From Bedellia somnulentella (taxonomy: Eukaryota; Arthropoda; Insecta; Lepidoptera; Bedelliidae), in assembly GCA_963576735.1 (NCBI GenBank), contig OY755175.1, positions 2,186,401-2,250,400 on the forward strand: DNA of 64,000 nucleotides, written 5' to 3'. The stretch's first letter is position 1. Every line of letters starts with the position of its first letter. Below the pieces are notes generated by a model that was not told where the DNA came from, ran no database searches, and was given only the letters and a program-made list of their open reading frames with translations. This document shows, in pieces, positions 9,758-20,186 of this stretch. The position numbers were made by a program, and so were the translations under genes.

Positions 9758-9835
9758 TATACATATACTCACGCCATTAGTTCCCATTGGGGTAGGCAGA
9801 GACTATCTGGACTATTGGACGCCTGTCTTTTTGAG
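9758..9835 (-). mobile_element. RTE-like 3' end, internally deleted
   Basis: Keeps the terminal module (CTCACGCCATTAGTTCCCATTGGGG on + reads as the RTE end) and the GCCTGTCTTTTTGAG block, with about 80 bp between them missing. Its far edge abuts the tail of the next SINE-A. Confidence 0.75.
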
Positions 9836-10094
9836 CATACATACTTACATACATACATATACTCACGGTTGTGCATCCCTCAAAAGGGATAGCCAGAGCT
9901 AAGGAATTAGAAACTCCTCAGCCACTTTTGGAAAGCTGAGTGTGGTAAAGATGGTAAAATAAAGGTTATTGGTGATGGGTATCCAACCGCATCGCCTAAA
10001 AGTCTCTTAAAAGCCCCAATACCGTTAGTCGCCACTTACGTACACCCAGCGGCAGAAATGGGGTAGTGTTATTCCAAGCCGACACTACACAGCA
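9836..10094 (-). mobile_element. SINE-A, full length, subfamily A-II
   Basis: Long reversed tail (four TACA-type units), complete body, head GCTGTGTAGTGTCGGC at 10094. Confidence 0.93.
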
Positions 10095-10205
10095 AAAATA
10101 CGTATACTTACGGCCATAACTTCCAAAAATGAGTAGCCAGAGCTTCAGAGCAAGAAACTCCTCAGCCACATTTTGGAAGTTGATAGAAGAGAAGATTGAT
10201 AAATC
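10095..10205 (-). mobile_element. SINE-A 3' fragment, A-III-like
   Basis: Reversed GTATACTTACGGCCATAAC then AGCCAGAGCTTC and CACATTTTGGAAGTTGATAG; stops before the GGGCGATGCGG block. It sits directly against the head of the previous copy. Confidence 0.85.
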
Positions 10206-10763
10206 AAATCCTCCAGATTTAATTTCATAGCGATATTTCATACAAATAAACCACCAACATTGTTATGCACAATTTCAAGCTAGATTTTGGCATAAATACA
10301 AGGAACTATAAACATTTATTATAAGAAAGCAAGGTGCATTTATTCCAATATTCATAAAGTCCGCCAGGTGCCGTATCGGAGGCGTTTAGATCGTAGACAA
10401 TGCTTACGAACAGCAGGACTGGGTTTTCCCATTTGGCAGTTTATATACAAGTTTAATATGCGCCAACCTTCGGACCCGGTTTATGATTAAATTAGTCAGT
10501 AAAACTTTCAATATTTTAAAACCGTAAGGGATAGTTTTATTTTTCAATCTCGTCTTTTATATTAATTGCTTACTACTAGCATTAAGTAGTTAGTTTAGTT
10601 GGAGTATTTAAAAAAACTTATTGATCTTATGAGGAGTAAAAATTACGCGAAAAGTCAAGTCAGAAAAAGTTTCCTTTTGGTCGTAGAATATGAAGCAGCA
10701 AATAGTATATATAGTAGTAATATATAACATTGGAAACAATTGTTTCGTAATGTTTATAAAACA
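10206..10763. other. Intergenic, no recognised feature
   Basis: Slightly less AT-rich around 10.37-10.47 kb (GTCCGCCAGGTGCCGTATCG) but with no frame or family I can name. Confidence 0.4.
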
Positions 10764-11005
10764 ACATACATACATATACTCACACCCATAAACCCCAATA
10801 AGGAGTACCCAGAATTTCCGACCTAGAAACTCCTCAGCCACATTCGGAAGTTGATAGGGGACAAGATGGTAGAAGTAAAGTATCATTGATGGGTCTCCAA
10901 TCGCATCGCCCAAAAAGCACTTTTAAAAACCCCATTCTCTAAGTCGCCACTTACGACACCTGTGGGTAGAAACGTGTAGTTACATTATAAGCCGGCACTA
11001 CACGG
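10764..11005 (-). mobile_element. SINE-A, full length, diverged A-III
   Basis: Reversed tail at 10764, body with AGTGCTTTTTGGGCGATGCG on the sense strand, head CCGTGTAGTGCCGGC at 11005. Many private substitutions indicate an old copy. Confidence 0.9.
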
Positions 11006-11091
11006 TTATAACAATCATAGCAAAAACTGGTTAATACTTTTTATTAGTAGCTGATATTTCACAATTTCAACAAATTTTAATGTGTTTCAGC

Positions 11092-11960
11092 ATCGGCTAC
11101 TTTTAGACTTTATAATATTTTCGAACACTATCAGGCATTAAAAAGAATATCTCCCACCTAAACTTTTCTAAAATCATCAACCTAACAAGTGCACAATCGC
11201 CTACAGCTTCTACCAAGCAAAGCAATAAGGAAGCCCGCTTGATCATTCCAACCAATCTTAATCGATCTCTGACAACCCTTTCAACTAGCGCAAAGCTTGC
11301 GTGGCAGCCTCAGAAAGCCGATACAGAGAGGTCAAGCTCCACTGGCCAGTATCGTATCATTCATCGGCCTGCGCAGGTGTGTCTAAGTTAATTTAATTAC
11401 TGCTACAAGCGCGGTGAGAAGTGTTAATCTCAGTACAAATATCGGTACAAAGCATGGGAATATATAACATTGAATAATTCCTTAAAAACATGTTTCCGAA
11501 ACTAGTAAGAAAGGTTGCATAATTATTGATTCAATGTTGTATTGGAAAATTCAACCTTTTTTCTCTTGATTACATCCGTAATAAATTTGATAAAACCAAA
11601 GGAATCAACAATTAATCAATAAATTTTGAAAATTCTGTGAGGAAAATATGGTCTAATTAGTTTTCTAGTTGGTGTCTTTGTTGACGGCTTTTCTACTGAA
11701 TCGCCTTAAAGTCACTTTGCCCACACTCGTATCATACATCAGTTTACAATTGCAACACTTCATTAAGAAAATATTGAAACCATCCAACCCATCACTTCCC
11801 TTTGGTATTGTATGGGACATTAAGTAATCTTATGATTAGTAATCACTAGTCAGCATTAGTCCTGCCGAAACTCGCACTTTTTTTTATTTCAGGAGATTTC
11901 GCTACCTTCTACGACACGGACTTAAGGCGCGTGAAGCGTGGATCATGCTTAATAATCATT
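11092..11960 (+). other. Exon-like block with splice-type signals, unassigned
   Basis: This is one of the few GC-richer unique-looking stretches. A good acceptor-like site (AATGTGTTTCAG) precedes 11092, a donor-like CAG/GTGTGT lies at about 11374, and a second strong acceptor-like tract (TTTTTTTTATTTCAG) ends at about 11892. A frame free of stops runs about 90 codons from ~11115 to 11390, but the frames are closed right after the acceptor. It could be untranslated exons, a decayed gene, or an unknown retroelement 5' region. No product is proposed. Confidence 0.2.
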
Positions 11961-12029
11961 TTTAATTAATGTCTAGTCACGTTCTAAAGGCTATGCACTT
12001 CTGATTTGCATTTTAGGATATACATAATT

Positions 12030-12236
12030 ATGTGCCGACAAATGTTACTTTCTATATTATTGTTAGTCTATCTAAATAATGGGCAATCAGGCCGTCACCT
12101 CCGTATCTTATCACTTAGTAATAGCGAAAAAAAAACACCGTCTGAGAAAAAGGCTGTCATAAAAAATATTCTGTCTATAGAGGCAATTAGACCTGTTCTT
12201 TTTTACACGAAGCGCATTTTTACCCAAAGTAATTAG
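12030..12236 (+). CDS. Small ORF with secretion-signal-like N-terminus, doubtful
   Basis: A 68-codon frame starts MCRQMLLSILLLVYLNNGQS: a hydrophobic run of about 10 residues followed by a polar stretch, like a signal peptide. The rest is basic (SEKKTPSEKKAVIK) and matches nothing I know. An acceptor-like TTTGCATTTTAG ends 14 bp upstream. In DNA this AT-rich a hydrophobic 68-codon frame can arise by chance, so this is a candidate only. Confidence 0.15.
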   Translation: MCRQMLLSILLLVYLNNGQSGRHLRILSLSNSEKKTPSEKKAVIKNILSIEAIRPVLFYTKRIFTQSN

Positions 12237-12439
12237 GGGTAAATTTTATGTTACGTTGTTGTATAGGAGAATGATGGTTTGAAATACTAAAAAATAAAAG
12301 TTCGAAAATCACGGTTTACAACCCCTGAGTCAAGATAAGTTTCTTATCTGCTAGAACATATGCTATGATAGAAATTCATTACGTCATTGAATCCGCAACG
12401 AGGCGATCTGTAGAAAAACCCGGGTTAACTGAAAAATCT

Positions 12440-12660
12440 CAAAGAGTTGCGAAACTTAAGTAGCAATGGGCAAGGCGTATTGGCCAAACTGAAGAAATTT
12501 TAGCTCAAAGGTTCTAAAGTGGTGTCCAAGTCCATGTGGACCAAATTGGAGGAAAGAAATGAGGAAAATACTGATTGGTGAGGGTAGTGCAGATTTCGGT
12601 TGAAGTAGATATGTGTGGAAGAGACAGCGTTAATATGTGAATGTCTATTAGCTGATAATG
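12440..12660 (+). pseudogene. Decayed non-LTR reverse transcriptase C-terminus
   Basis: Conceptual translation gives RVAKLK, a stop, then QWARRIG and, after indels, a VDQIGGK region. This resembles the KLKWQWAGHIAR...VGRPPTRW C-terminal signature of insect non-LTR elements. The frame is broken many times. Only the order of short matches supports the call. Confidence 0.35.
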
Positions 12661-12919
12661 ATGATAATATTGCTAAAATATGTGCAGAAGGGTATTGAAA
12701 ATTGCTTCTTAAGAGTTTCCCATATCTTCCGATGGCTATTCTACAAGATAAGAAACCTAGGTATAACTTTTGTACGATAACTTACGAGTCTGAATTTTTA
12801 TGGCTGGTGGCTTGGGCACATGCTTTGTACAATGTACATATCAACGAGATTTGAAAACGAAAATTACAGTCCATTAGATATAAGTCAAAAACAATCTATT
12901 CCAATCTAGCGACTGTGTA

Positions 12920-13200
12920 TATAAGATAAGATAAGAAACACATTTATTTATTGCTACAAAGTTAACAATATAACTAAAAACATTAAAAAAAGAAACTAAA
13001 TAAAAACTAAACAAAAAAAAACAAAAATATAAATAACAAGATTTTAAAAACAAGAGTTAACATTAAAAGTTAATGTCACAAGCCATACCCTGCGTAGCAA
13101 TAAATTGGCGGCTGACTCAGCATTATCGTTGTGAGTAAATGCTCACAACACTGATTTTCAGTCACCGCCAGGAAACGCACGGACTAATGAAAACTAATAA
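12920..13200 (-). mobile_element. Non-LTR retrotransposon 3' UTR with (TCTTA)n-type end
   Basis: On the - strand the stretch runs from TTTCCTGGCGGTGACTG to TTGCTACGCAGGGTATGG and ends AATAAATGTGTTTCTTATCT. The AATAAA signal followed by a short tandem is typical of lepidopteran LINE ends. No coding part. Confidence 0.55.
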
Positions 13201-13280
13201 CTAAACTCAGTGCATAAATATATATCGGTAGTTCATATTAATTACGTTCAGAGGATAGCTGAAGCCATATTAAATTCTTC

Positions 13281-13500
13281 ATACATATGTACTGGCGGCT
13301 ATAAATCCCTTGCAGGGGTAGCCAGATCTAGAAATTCCTAAGCCACTTTTGGAAAAAAAGGTGAAATAAAGGTTGTTGGTGATGAGTCTCCAACTGCATC
13401 GGCCAAAAATTCCTTAAAAGCCCTAATACCGTTAGTCGCCTCTTACGCTCACCCACCGGAATTAATGGGGAAGTGTTATTCTAAGCCGAAACTACACAGC
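13281..13500 (-). mobile_element. SINE-A, subfamily A-II, diverged
   Basis: About 25 bp are missing around the TTTCCAAAAG/GGGGAAAAGATGG boundary. The head is GCTGTGTAGTTTCGGC. Confidence 0.9.
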
Positions 13501-13727
13501 TTATTCAATTCTTCCTTCTTCTAAATCCTGTTGACAATACACGTGTAAAATCTTTGGCTCCAGTAAATAGAAAATGCAAATAGCGCTGTTGTTTCTCGGC
13601 AGAAAATACCTCAGGCGACCTAACTGGCTAATGGGAATGAATAACAACTAAAGCAGAATTCTTAAAAGATGTTTAAAAATATGTCTTTATTCAATCTTAG
13701 TTTATATTCGACATATAAATAGTGTTG

Positions 13728-13974
13728 GCCGTGTATTGCCGGCTTAGAATATCACTACCCCTTTCTGCCCACGGTTTTCGCAAGAGGCGACTAAGGGTAT
13801 GGGGCTTTTATAAGTGGTCTTTGGGCGTTGCGGTTGGAGACTCATCACCAACGATACTTTATTTCTACCATCATGTCCCTACTCTCTTCTTGTGAAATGT
13901 AGCTAAGGAGTTTCCTAGCTCTGAAGCTCTGGCTACCCTTATGTGGAATTTATGGCTGTGAGTATAAGTTTGTG
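13728..13974 (+). mobile_element. SINE-A, full length, A-III, old
   Basis: Head GCCGTGTATTGCCGGC, AAGTGGTCTTTGGGCG block, end GGCTGTGAGTATAAG. The tail is eroded. Confidence 0.9.
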
Positions 13975-14360
13975 TGCTTGCTTTTATTTGTATTTTTTTC
14001 ATTCAATAAAATGTATATGAACGCAACCTTTTTTTTACTTAAATCTCATAAGATTGTATTTTAATTTAACTTATGTAAAAAGTGAGTTCTATAAGCCGGT
14101 TGTTAAAAGCTCACAGAATCAATTCAAAAAAGTTCCACAATAATACAAATGAACAGTAATTAGTTCAAGCAAGCACATGTAGGTACAAAAAGCTCGGAAA
14201 GCTTCTATACGCAAGCTCGTAGTGTGACCCACTTCGCTAACTATGCGAAAGCAAACCAACTAGCATTGTTACAACATTAGAGCTACATTTATTTAACACC
14301 ACAATATACAATACAAACTAATATACAAAGATTGAAGTAATAGAAACTGTGCCGTTGGTT
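13975..14360. other. AT-rich intergenic stretch
   Basis: Nothing recognised. Confidence 0.5.
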
Positions 14361-14613
14361 GCCGTGTAGTGCCGGCTTAAAATGTCGCTACCCCTTTCTA
14401 CTCACGGGTGTCGTAAGAGACGACTAAGGGTATTGGGGCTTTTTATTGGATTTTTGGGCGATGCGGTTGGAGACCCATCGCCAAAAACCTTTATTTTTAC
14501 CATCTTTTCCCAACAAAACTTCCAAAAGTGGCTGAGGAATTTATAATTCCTTAGCTCTGGTTACCCCTTCTAGGGAAATATAGCCGTAAGTATATGTATG
14601 TATGAATGTATGA
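14361..14613 (+). mobile_element. SINE-A, full length, subfamily A-I
   Basis: Head GCCGTGTAGTGCCGGC, ATTGGATTTTTGGGCG, tail TATGTATGTATGAATG. Close to the copy at 2123. Confidence 0.95.
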
Positions 14614-14667
14614 AGTAATATAAAAGAAACCTAATAAAAGTAAATATTATTAGTTTTGGTTATTTCA

Positions 14668-14822
14668 CGTTATTGTTGGGCGATGTGGCTAGGGACCTAC
14701 AACAAGCCATCCTTCATTTTATTTTCATTCTTTCTCCCAATAAATGTACCAGGCCGTTGAGGAAATGCTGATTCTTAAGCACTGGCTATCCCTTTTGGAA
14801 AAAGCCTAGATTATAAGTAGGT
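14668..14822 (+). mobile_element. SINE-A 3' portion, strongly diverged
   Basis: Recognisable by TTGTTGGGCGATGTGGC, CCGTTGAGGAAATGCTGATTC and CACTGGCTATCCC. The terminal GTGAG motif is gone. Confidence 0.65.
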
Positions 14823-15046
14823 CGGTAATATTAATTTGTTTAAGTATGAAATAAGTACAAATTAATAAATAATATCCAATTGCCGCAAGTGAGCCCATAG
14901 CGGCCCTAGTAGAATAATAATTTATTGAAAAATTCTCGGGAGGCTTTCATTTAATATCAATAAGCTGAAGTGGTTTTTATCATGATAAATTTTATCCACA
15001 TCAAACAAACACATCTATACATTTATATACTTGTAAATAAAAAAAA

Positions 15047-15175
15047 ACTTCGACACTGGCGGGGATCGAATAAGCGAAAAAAGAATTCTTTATTTATTTA
15101 TACCTTATTTATTAGCAATAATCCCCACATGAGGTTTTCATAAACAAAAATATTCAAATTATCCATTAATTTTAG
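15047..15175. mobile_element. Repeat F, rearranged
   Basis: A reversed core (CGACACTGGCGGGGATCGAA) is followed within 40 bp by the tail in forward orientation (TTTATTAGCAATAATCCCC, ACATGAGGTTTTCAT). Same inverted layout as 5861-6043, with the second arm deleted. Confidence 0.7.
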
Positions 15176-15735
15176 TTATACATTAGTCGATTATAATCCT
15201 CGGTTACTGGTATGCAAAATAAAATTTCATTAAAAGCTTGAAAAAACTAATTGCTTTAACCATACTCAATCTGAAACCATCGTATCGCAACAGCAAAAAT
15301 AAACTTACAAACATACATATGCACTTTACAAGCCCGATAATGGTCCTTATGCTTTAGAACTTAAGGAGGCATACTTCTGTACCATGTAGATTGATAAGTT
15401 TGTAAAGCCCACATTCGTTCATAATCGAAACCAGCGATCGGTGGAAAGCGAATGTTTAAAATAAAACGCTGGGCTATCGTCATTTCCTTTTCCATCGCGA
15501 GTTCATATATATTGGATATGCCTTGAAGGAATATTTGAAAACCGGAGCAGTTAGATTACATCAACGTTGTTGTATGATTTAGAAATTATTGAGATTAACT
15601 GATGTAGAGGAAACAGTGTAAGCAATATGCTTAAGGAGTTAATCTTATCGTTTGAGAAGATAATTACTTCGATATTAACTAGAAATTGATATGTTTTAAG
15701 TAATGTACATGAATAATTTCAGAATATATTGTTTT
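15176..15735. other. Intergenic, no recognised feature
   Basis: No family match; contains an isolated TACAAACATACATATGCAC that is too short to assign. Confidence 0.45.
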
Positions 15736-15739
15736 CTAC

Positions 15740-16105
15740 TATCTATTTTGGAGGATCGATCCCCGCCGGTGTCGAAATTTTTCTTCCTTCATTTATTAGT
15801 AATAATCCCCACATGAGGTTATAATGAACAAAAACATTCAAAATTATGTGATAAGCTAGGCGTTCTCAATATTTGCATTCTATCTCTAAAGGTAGACAAG
15901 TGGCATTCCAAATTTGTAAAAAATCGGGGGCAGGATCGCAAACACTACCTAAAAAGCGGAAAAGAAACAAAAGATAGAAGAATTTCGCACTTTAAGCCAT
16001 TGACACGGTAGCTCAATTGGCATAGCGACGGGGGCGTATACTCGTAGGTCGCGGGTTCGATCACCGCCGGTGTCGAAATTTTTATTTCCTTTATTTTACT
16101 ATCTA
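15740..16105 (+). mobile_element. Repeat F, permuted tandem copy with tRNA-like core
   Basis: The order is core 3' half and tail (15747-15920), then a leader (GCAAACACTACC...GATAGAAGAATTTCG), then a complete core with A box TAGCTCAATTGG and B box GCGGGTTCGATC. Compared with 32240-32540 (leader, core, tail), this looks like a head-to-tail dimer that lost its outer halves. The core resembles a tRNA but lies between conserved flanks and is not a functional tRNA gene. Confidence 0.7.
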
Positions 16106-16701
16106 GTTTATATTTATGTATACTAAATAATATAGATTAAAAAATCTTATCCGATTTCGGGCCCAACTATACAATTCGCTGTTGTATTGCAACTTTCTTA
16201 TACCGAATCATATATATTGATTCCAATCATATCATAATATTCTAGTTAATTCAATAACGTTTCTACACTGAGCCTAATCGGAGATCCAGTGAGCTTAAAA
16301 AGGAATCTGTTTGGAAAATAACAATAATAATGTCATTTATCCTCATCAGCAAATAGACGCCCGGCGCTGGATGTAGGCCTCCCCCAAAGATCTACACTGC
16401 GATTGGTCTTCCAAAATTGTTAATATAAATAATATTACCCCAATATGAAATAATGGTGGCAATAGTAATCTCATTCTGAAACAAAGTCACAGTCACAGAA
16501 ACCAGAAATGGAACCACTACTTTTTCCAACTCCACATAATAAAGTCTCACAAATGGTGGTAAAACTATTTGCAAAAGAGTTTCTATTAAATATAAGAGCA
16601 AGTCTTGTAAAATTGTAACGGGTTCCTGTCTCCGAATGGCTGAATATTCGTCGGATGGTGCCTCAAGGCGGGTGCTTTGACTAAAGTCTGCAGCTCCACA
16701 C
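16106..16701. other. Intergenic; right edge is the hAT target site
   Basis: No frame or repeat recognised apart from the CTCCACAC duplication at 16694-16701. Confidence 0.45.
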
Positions 16702-18153
16702 TAGAGCACTCAAACCGATAACCGATAATCGATTATTTATCGATTATCGTTTCCATTTTCTCATCGATAATTATCGAAGAAATTCGATAAAATTACCGAT
16801 AAACGATAAAATTGGTATTTTTATTAATGTTCGATATATGTATCGATTCTTTTGTCGCATCTCTCATTTGATTGCTTGTCATTTTTGAGAGCGAAATTCC
16901 AGCAACAAAAGCAAAAACAAAATAGTCATTAATTAGTTTATTACTACTTTTTTATATTCTTGTTTCTTGCTGAGAATGAGAGTTCTCAAAAATTACAAGC
17001 AAACAAGGTATCACTTAGGCTCGTTTGATAGAACTAATGATAAGTATTATGTTTTGTTTATTTTTTGTGCAATTATTGATTAGGTTAGGTGTGTGTGTGT
17101 GTGGAAGAATAACTTCTATTCGTTCTGGGTTTTTGATTTTATATTCAAAGGTAATTAATAACTAATAACTTATTAATTAACTTTGAGCATATATACTTTG
17201 AGTATAAAAAGAAGTAATAAGTAATACTACTACTAATACTAATACTACATTGATTGTTTTTATGATCTCAGCCTTCTGATTAATATTATTCTCGTTTTTA
17301 TTTAAAGCCTTTTTGAAAAAGTTCAACCAAATTCTAGTATAGTATGTAGGTATATTAGTTAGTCAGTTAGCGACATGATAGTCCAGTGGGTAGAACACCC
17401 GCCCGAAAAACCGAAGGGCGTGAGTTCCAATCCTGGGACAGGCCTATACCAATTTGTCTTTTCTAAAGTCATATGTGTGGTTAATTTATCATGGTTGCTA
17501 ACGGTGAGGGAAAACATCGTGAGGAAACCCACATGGCTGAGTTGTACTTAGTCATATGACAGTGTATTCGTACAAAACGGCGATAGGCCTGCCCCCTATC
17601 ACGTGAGTACACTGTCTAAGCAAAACGTGGGTACCTTCTCTGGAAACTAGATGGCGCTTGCCATGTGAGTTCAGGAGTATTGGTACCTCCTGGTAAGTTA
17701 TGTTATGTATATAAGTTACTTAGTACCTAAATAATGATGTACCTAAGTTATTAAGTTATTTTCTTTCACAAAGAAATATGACTACATACATATTGTTATT
17801 TCCTCTTTTAAAATGATTTTCTTTCCTTGTACGTTGTACTGAACTGAACTAAACTAATGTTTAAATGTTTATCTTCATTTTAATTTAAATTTTTTTAAAG
17901 ATTGAGCTACATTAAAGCTAGAAAACATTAAGGCTGATTGTTGATTCTGTTTGAAGATTTAATAAAAAAAAAACATTTGAAATTGCTATATGGTTTCCTT
18001 TATTTTACCATATTTAACCAGTCGGAGTTATACTTTCAACTTTAATAATATATATATTTTTTCCGAATACCGGTAATTATCGATAATTATCGAAAAAAAA
18101 CAAAGAATATCGATTTATCGATTATCGAAAACTTTCGATAATTGCATGCTCTA
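16702..18153. mobile_element. Non-autonomous hAT-type element, 1452 bp
   Basis: Starts TAGAGCACTCAAACC and ends GCATGCTCTA (inverted TAGAGCATGC), flanked by a perfect 8 bp duplication CTCCACAC at 16694-16701 and 18154-18161. The 8 bp duplication with YAGAGC-type ends is the hAT signature. Both subterminal regions (16716-16820, 18066-18144) are packed with ATCGAT/TATCGATA motifs in both directions. hAT transposases bind subterminal repeats, and TATCGATA is also the DREF-type DNA replication-related element. No transposase frame. It contains a SINE-B at 17371 and GT and TAC microsatellites. Confidence 0.88.
17371..17708 (+). mobile_element. SINE-B inside the hAT element
   Basis: The A box is GTGATAG-like (ACATGATAGTCCAGTGGG) and the anticodon arm differs from all other copies: CGCCC and GGGCG can pair around GAAAAACCGAA. 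It ends TAAGTTATGTTATGTAT. It may represent a separate SINE-B lineage closer to the ancestral tRNA fold; the variant of the 3' half (GGACACTAGATGGCGCT-like) is shared with 40874-41127. Confidence 0.9.
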
Positions 18154-18237
18154 CTCCACACCGCATTATACCATGTACAAGTACTTTGACTATTCTGGTT
18201 TATTCCCAGTCAACCTGTTCTTTACATATTCTTATAA

Positions 18238-18472
18238 TTACACACATACATACTATAAATCTTTAAAGAGTAGGAGTAAGAGTATGCAGAGCTTCAGAAT
18301 CAGAAAAAAATTCAGCCAGTTTTGGAAGTTAAATGGGGAAAAGATCGCAAAATAAATGTTTTTGGTAATGGGTCTCCCACCGCATCGCCTAAAAATCACT
18401 AAGCTCCGATGCCCTTTGTCCCCTTACCATCACCCATGGGGTAGTGCTATTTTAAGCCGACACTACGCAGCA
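18238..18472 (-). mobile_element. SINE-A, old copy
   Basis: Sense head GCTGCGTAGTGTCGGC, body with TTTTTAGGCGATGCGG, eroded 3' module (CTACTCTTTAAAGA). Confidence 0.85.
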
Positions 18473-18566
18473 AAAATACATAAATTGATATAGTCTACAA
18501 ACTATCATTTGCCAATTTGCACTATCCAGGCAAACTTTTTGATGTACATTCAAGTATGTTTTCTCT

Positions 18567-18597
18567 ACATACTAATCCCGAACAGAGGTAGCCAGAA
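18567..18597 (-). mobile_element. Duplicated SINE-A 3' module
   Basis: Sense strand reads TTCTGGCTACCTCTGTTCGG directly after the TATG tail of the following copy. See the same junction at 38988-39026. Confidence 0.6.
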
Positions 18598-18840
18598 CAT
18601 ACATACATATACTCACGGCTATAAATCCCTGGAAAGGGGTAGCCAGAGCTACGGAATTAGAAATCCCTCAGCCACATTTGGAAAATTGAGTGGGGAAAGG
18701 ATGGTAAAGTAAAGGTTGTTGGTGATGGGTCTCCAGCCGCATCGCCCAAAAATCCCTTAAAAGCCCCAATACTGTTAGTCGCTTCTTACGTACACCCATC
18801 GGTAGAAACGGGGTAGTGCTATTCTAAGCCGACACTACAC
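18598..18840 (-). mobile_element. SINE-A, full length, subfamily A-II
   Basis: Complete; CACTACCCCGTTTCTACCGA head variant also found at 22679 and 42781. Confidence 0.95.
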
Positions 18841-18984
18841 GAAGTTGCCAGAACTGTAGGATTAAAAATGTCCCAGTCGTGTTTGTTGAAGTTCAGTTTC
18901 AAACATTGTTGGATTCGTCAGATTTAGCATAAGTATCTTTACGGTAAAAAAGATACATCGCAAGTAATAGGAGTACATTTTGGA

Positions 18985-19154
18985 ACACTTTTGGAAGTTG
19001 AGTGGGGAAAAGGCGGTAAAATAAAGGTTTTTGGTGATGGGTCTCCAACCGCATCGCCCAAGAATCCAATAAATAGCCCCAATACCCTTAGTCGCCGCTT
19101 ACGACACCCGTGGGTAGAAAGGGGTAGCGACATTCTAAGCCGGCACTACACGGC
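18985..19154 (-). mobile_element. SINE-A, A-I, 3'-truncated
   Basis: Head GCCGTGTAGTGCCGGC at 19154 and the body as far as CAACTTCCAAAAGTG; the terminal module is missing, so it cannot be a simple 5'-truncated retrocopy. Confidence 0.9.
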
Positions 19155-20009
19155 AAAAGTAATATTAATTACCCATAAATAAATATGAGTTAAAAGTATT
19201 CGTTTTAAACATACATTTTAAAACTTAAGAGGGCTATAATTCAAGTATTCAATACCTTTCAGGCTAGAGCCTCCAAGGCCTCAAAGCCTATAAGTCTAGA
19301 GCCTGGAAATTTAAAGCTTTCAAAGCTTGAGCCTTGAAGTCTTAAAGCTTATAAGGCACCCATAAATACGTCTTAGTTAGTTAGGTAATATTCCATAATG
19401 AATCGTCATCCGAGGATCTTGTTAATTCATTAAATATCTAAAAATATATATTTCTATTCAAAAAATACATATTTTTTTATATATATTATATGAGTTCTGG
19501 CTTGAATTTGGAAGGTGCTTCATTTATATACCTAATAATAATTATATCAAATAAAAAAAAATGAATTCCAAAGTCATTATACATAACTTATTCACCACTT
19601 AATTAGGCTCCTCGACCCTTGAGTCTCGATTGAAACCACCCATGACAATGGGATATAGGACAGTAAGGTATCGAAGGCAATTTATTTGATGACTAGTTTT
19701 GTATTAGATAGGAACCAACCAAAGAGACGTTCTGTTGAGGTACTCTCTTTCATTTGTAGACTTTTTAAAGTAATAAGATAAAAATGCCGAAAATAGATAC
19801 TGTAAATAGCAGATTTTATTTAATTCTAAAATAAATAATAAATAGCTCATATGATGAATATTTCAAAATAAGGTTTTGTTGTTCTTCACCGTATGACTTA
19901 ACGCTGAATTCTATGTCATTTGATATATGCTTATGCTTAGTGCATTCAATAATCAGCTATTGTTGTTTTGAATTAATACATAGTTCTTTTATGACCACTG
20001 TTCACCATT
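19155..20009. other. Intergenic with a short AAGCTT/AGCCT repeat patch
   Basis: 19254-19350 repeats variants of AGAGCCT, AAGCCT and AAGCTT at about 8-12 bp spacing. The rest is AT-rich without recognised features. Confidence 0.45.
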
Positions 20010-20186
20010 TGGGGCTTTTTATTGGATTTTTGGGCGATGCGGTTGGAGACCCATCACCAAAAACCTTTATTTTTACCATTTTTTCCCCACTCAACTTCCA
20101 AAAGTGGCTGAGGAATTTATAATTCCTTAGCTCTGGCTACCCCTTCTAGGGAAATATAGCCGTGAGTATATGTATGTATGTATGTA
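20010..20186 (+). mobile_element. SINE-A, A-I, 5'-truncated
   Basis: Begins at TTGGGGCTTTTTATTGG and runs to a clean (TATG)n tail, as expected for incomplete target-primed reverse transcription. Confidence 0.93.

Noticed and set aside
15980..16070. Functional tRNA gene
   Set aside because: The core has A and B boxes but is part of repeat F, recurs in several altered forms, and its acceptor stem is imperfect.
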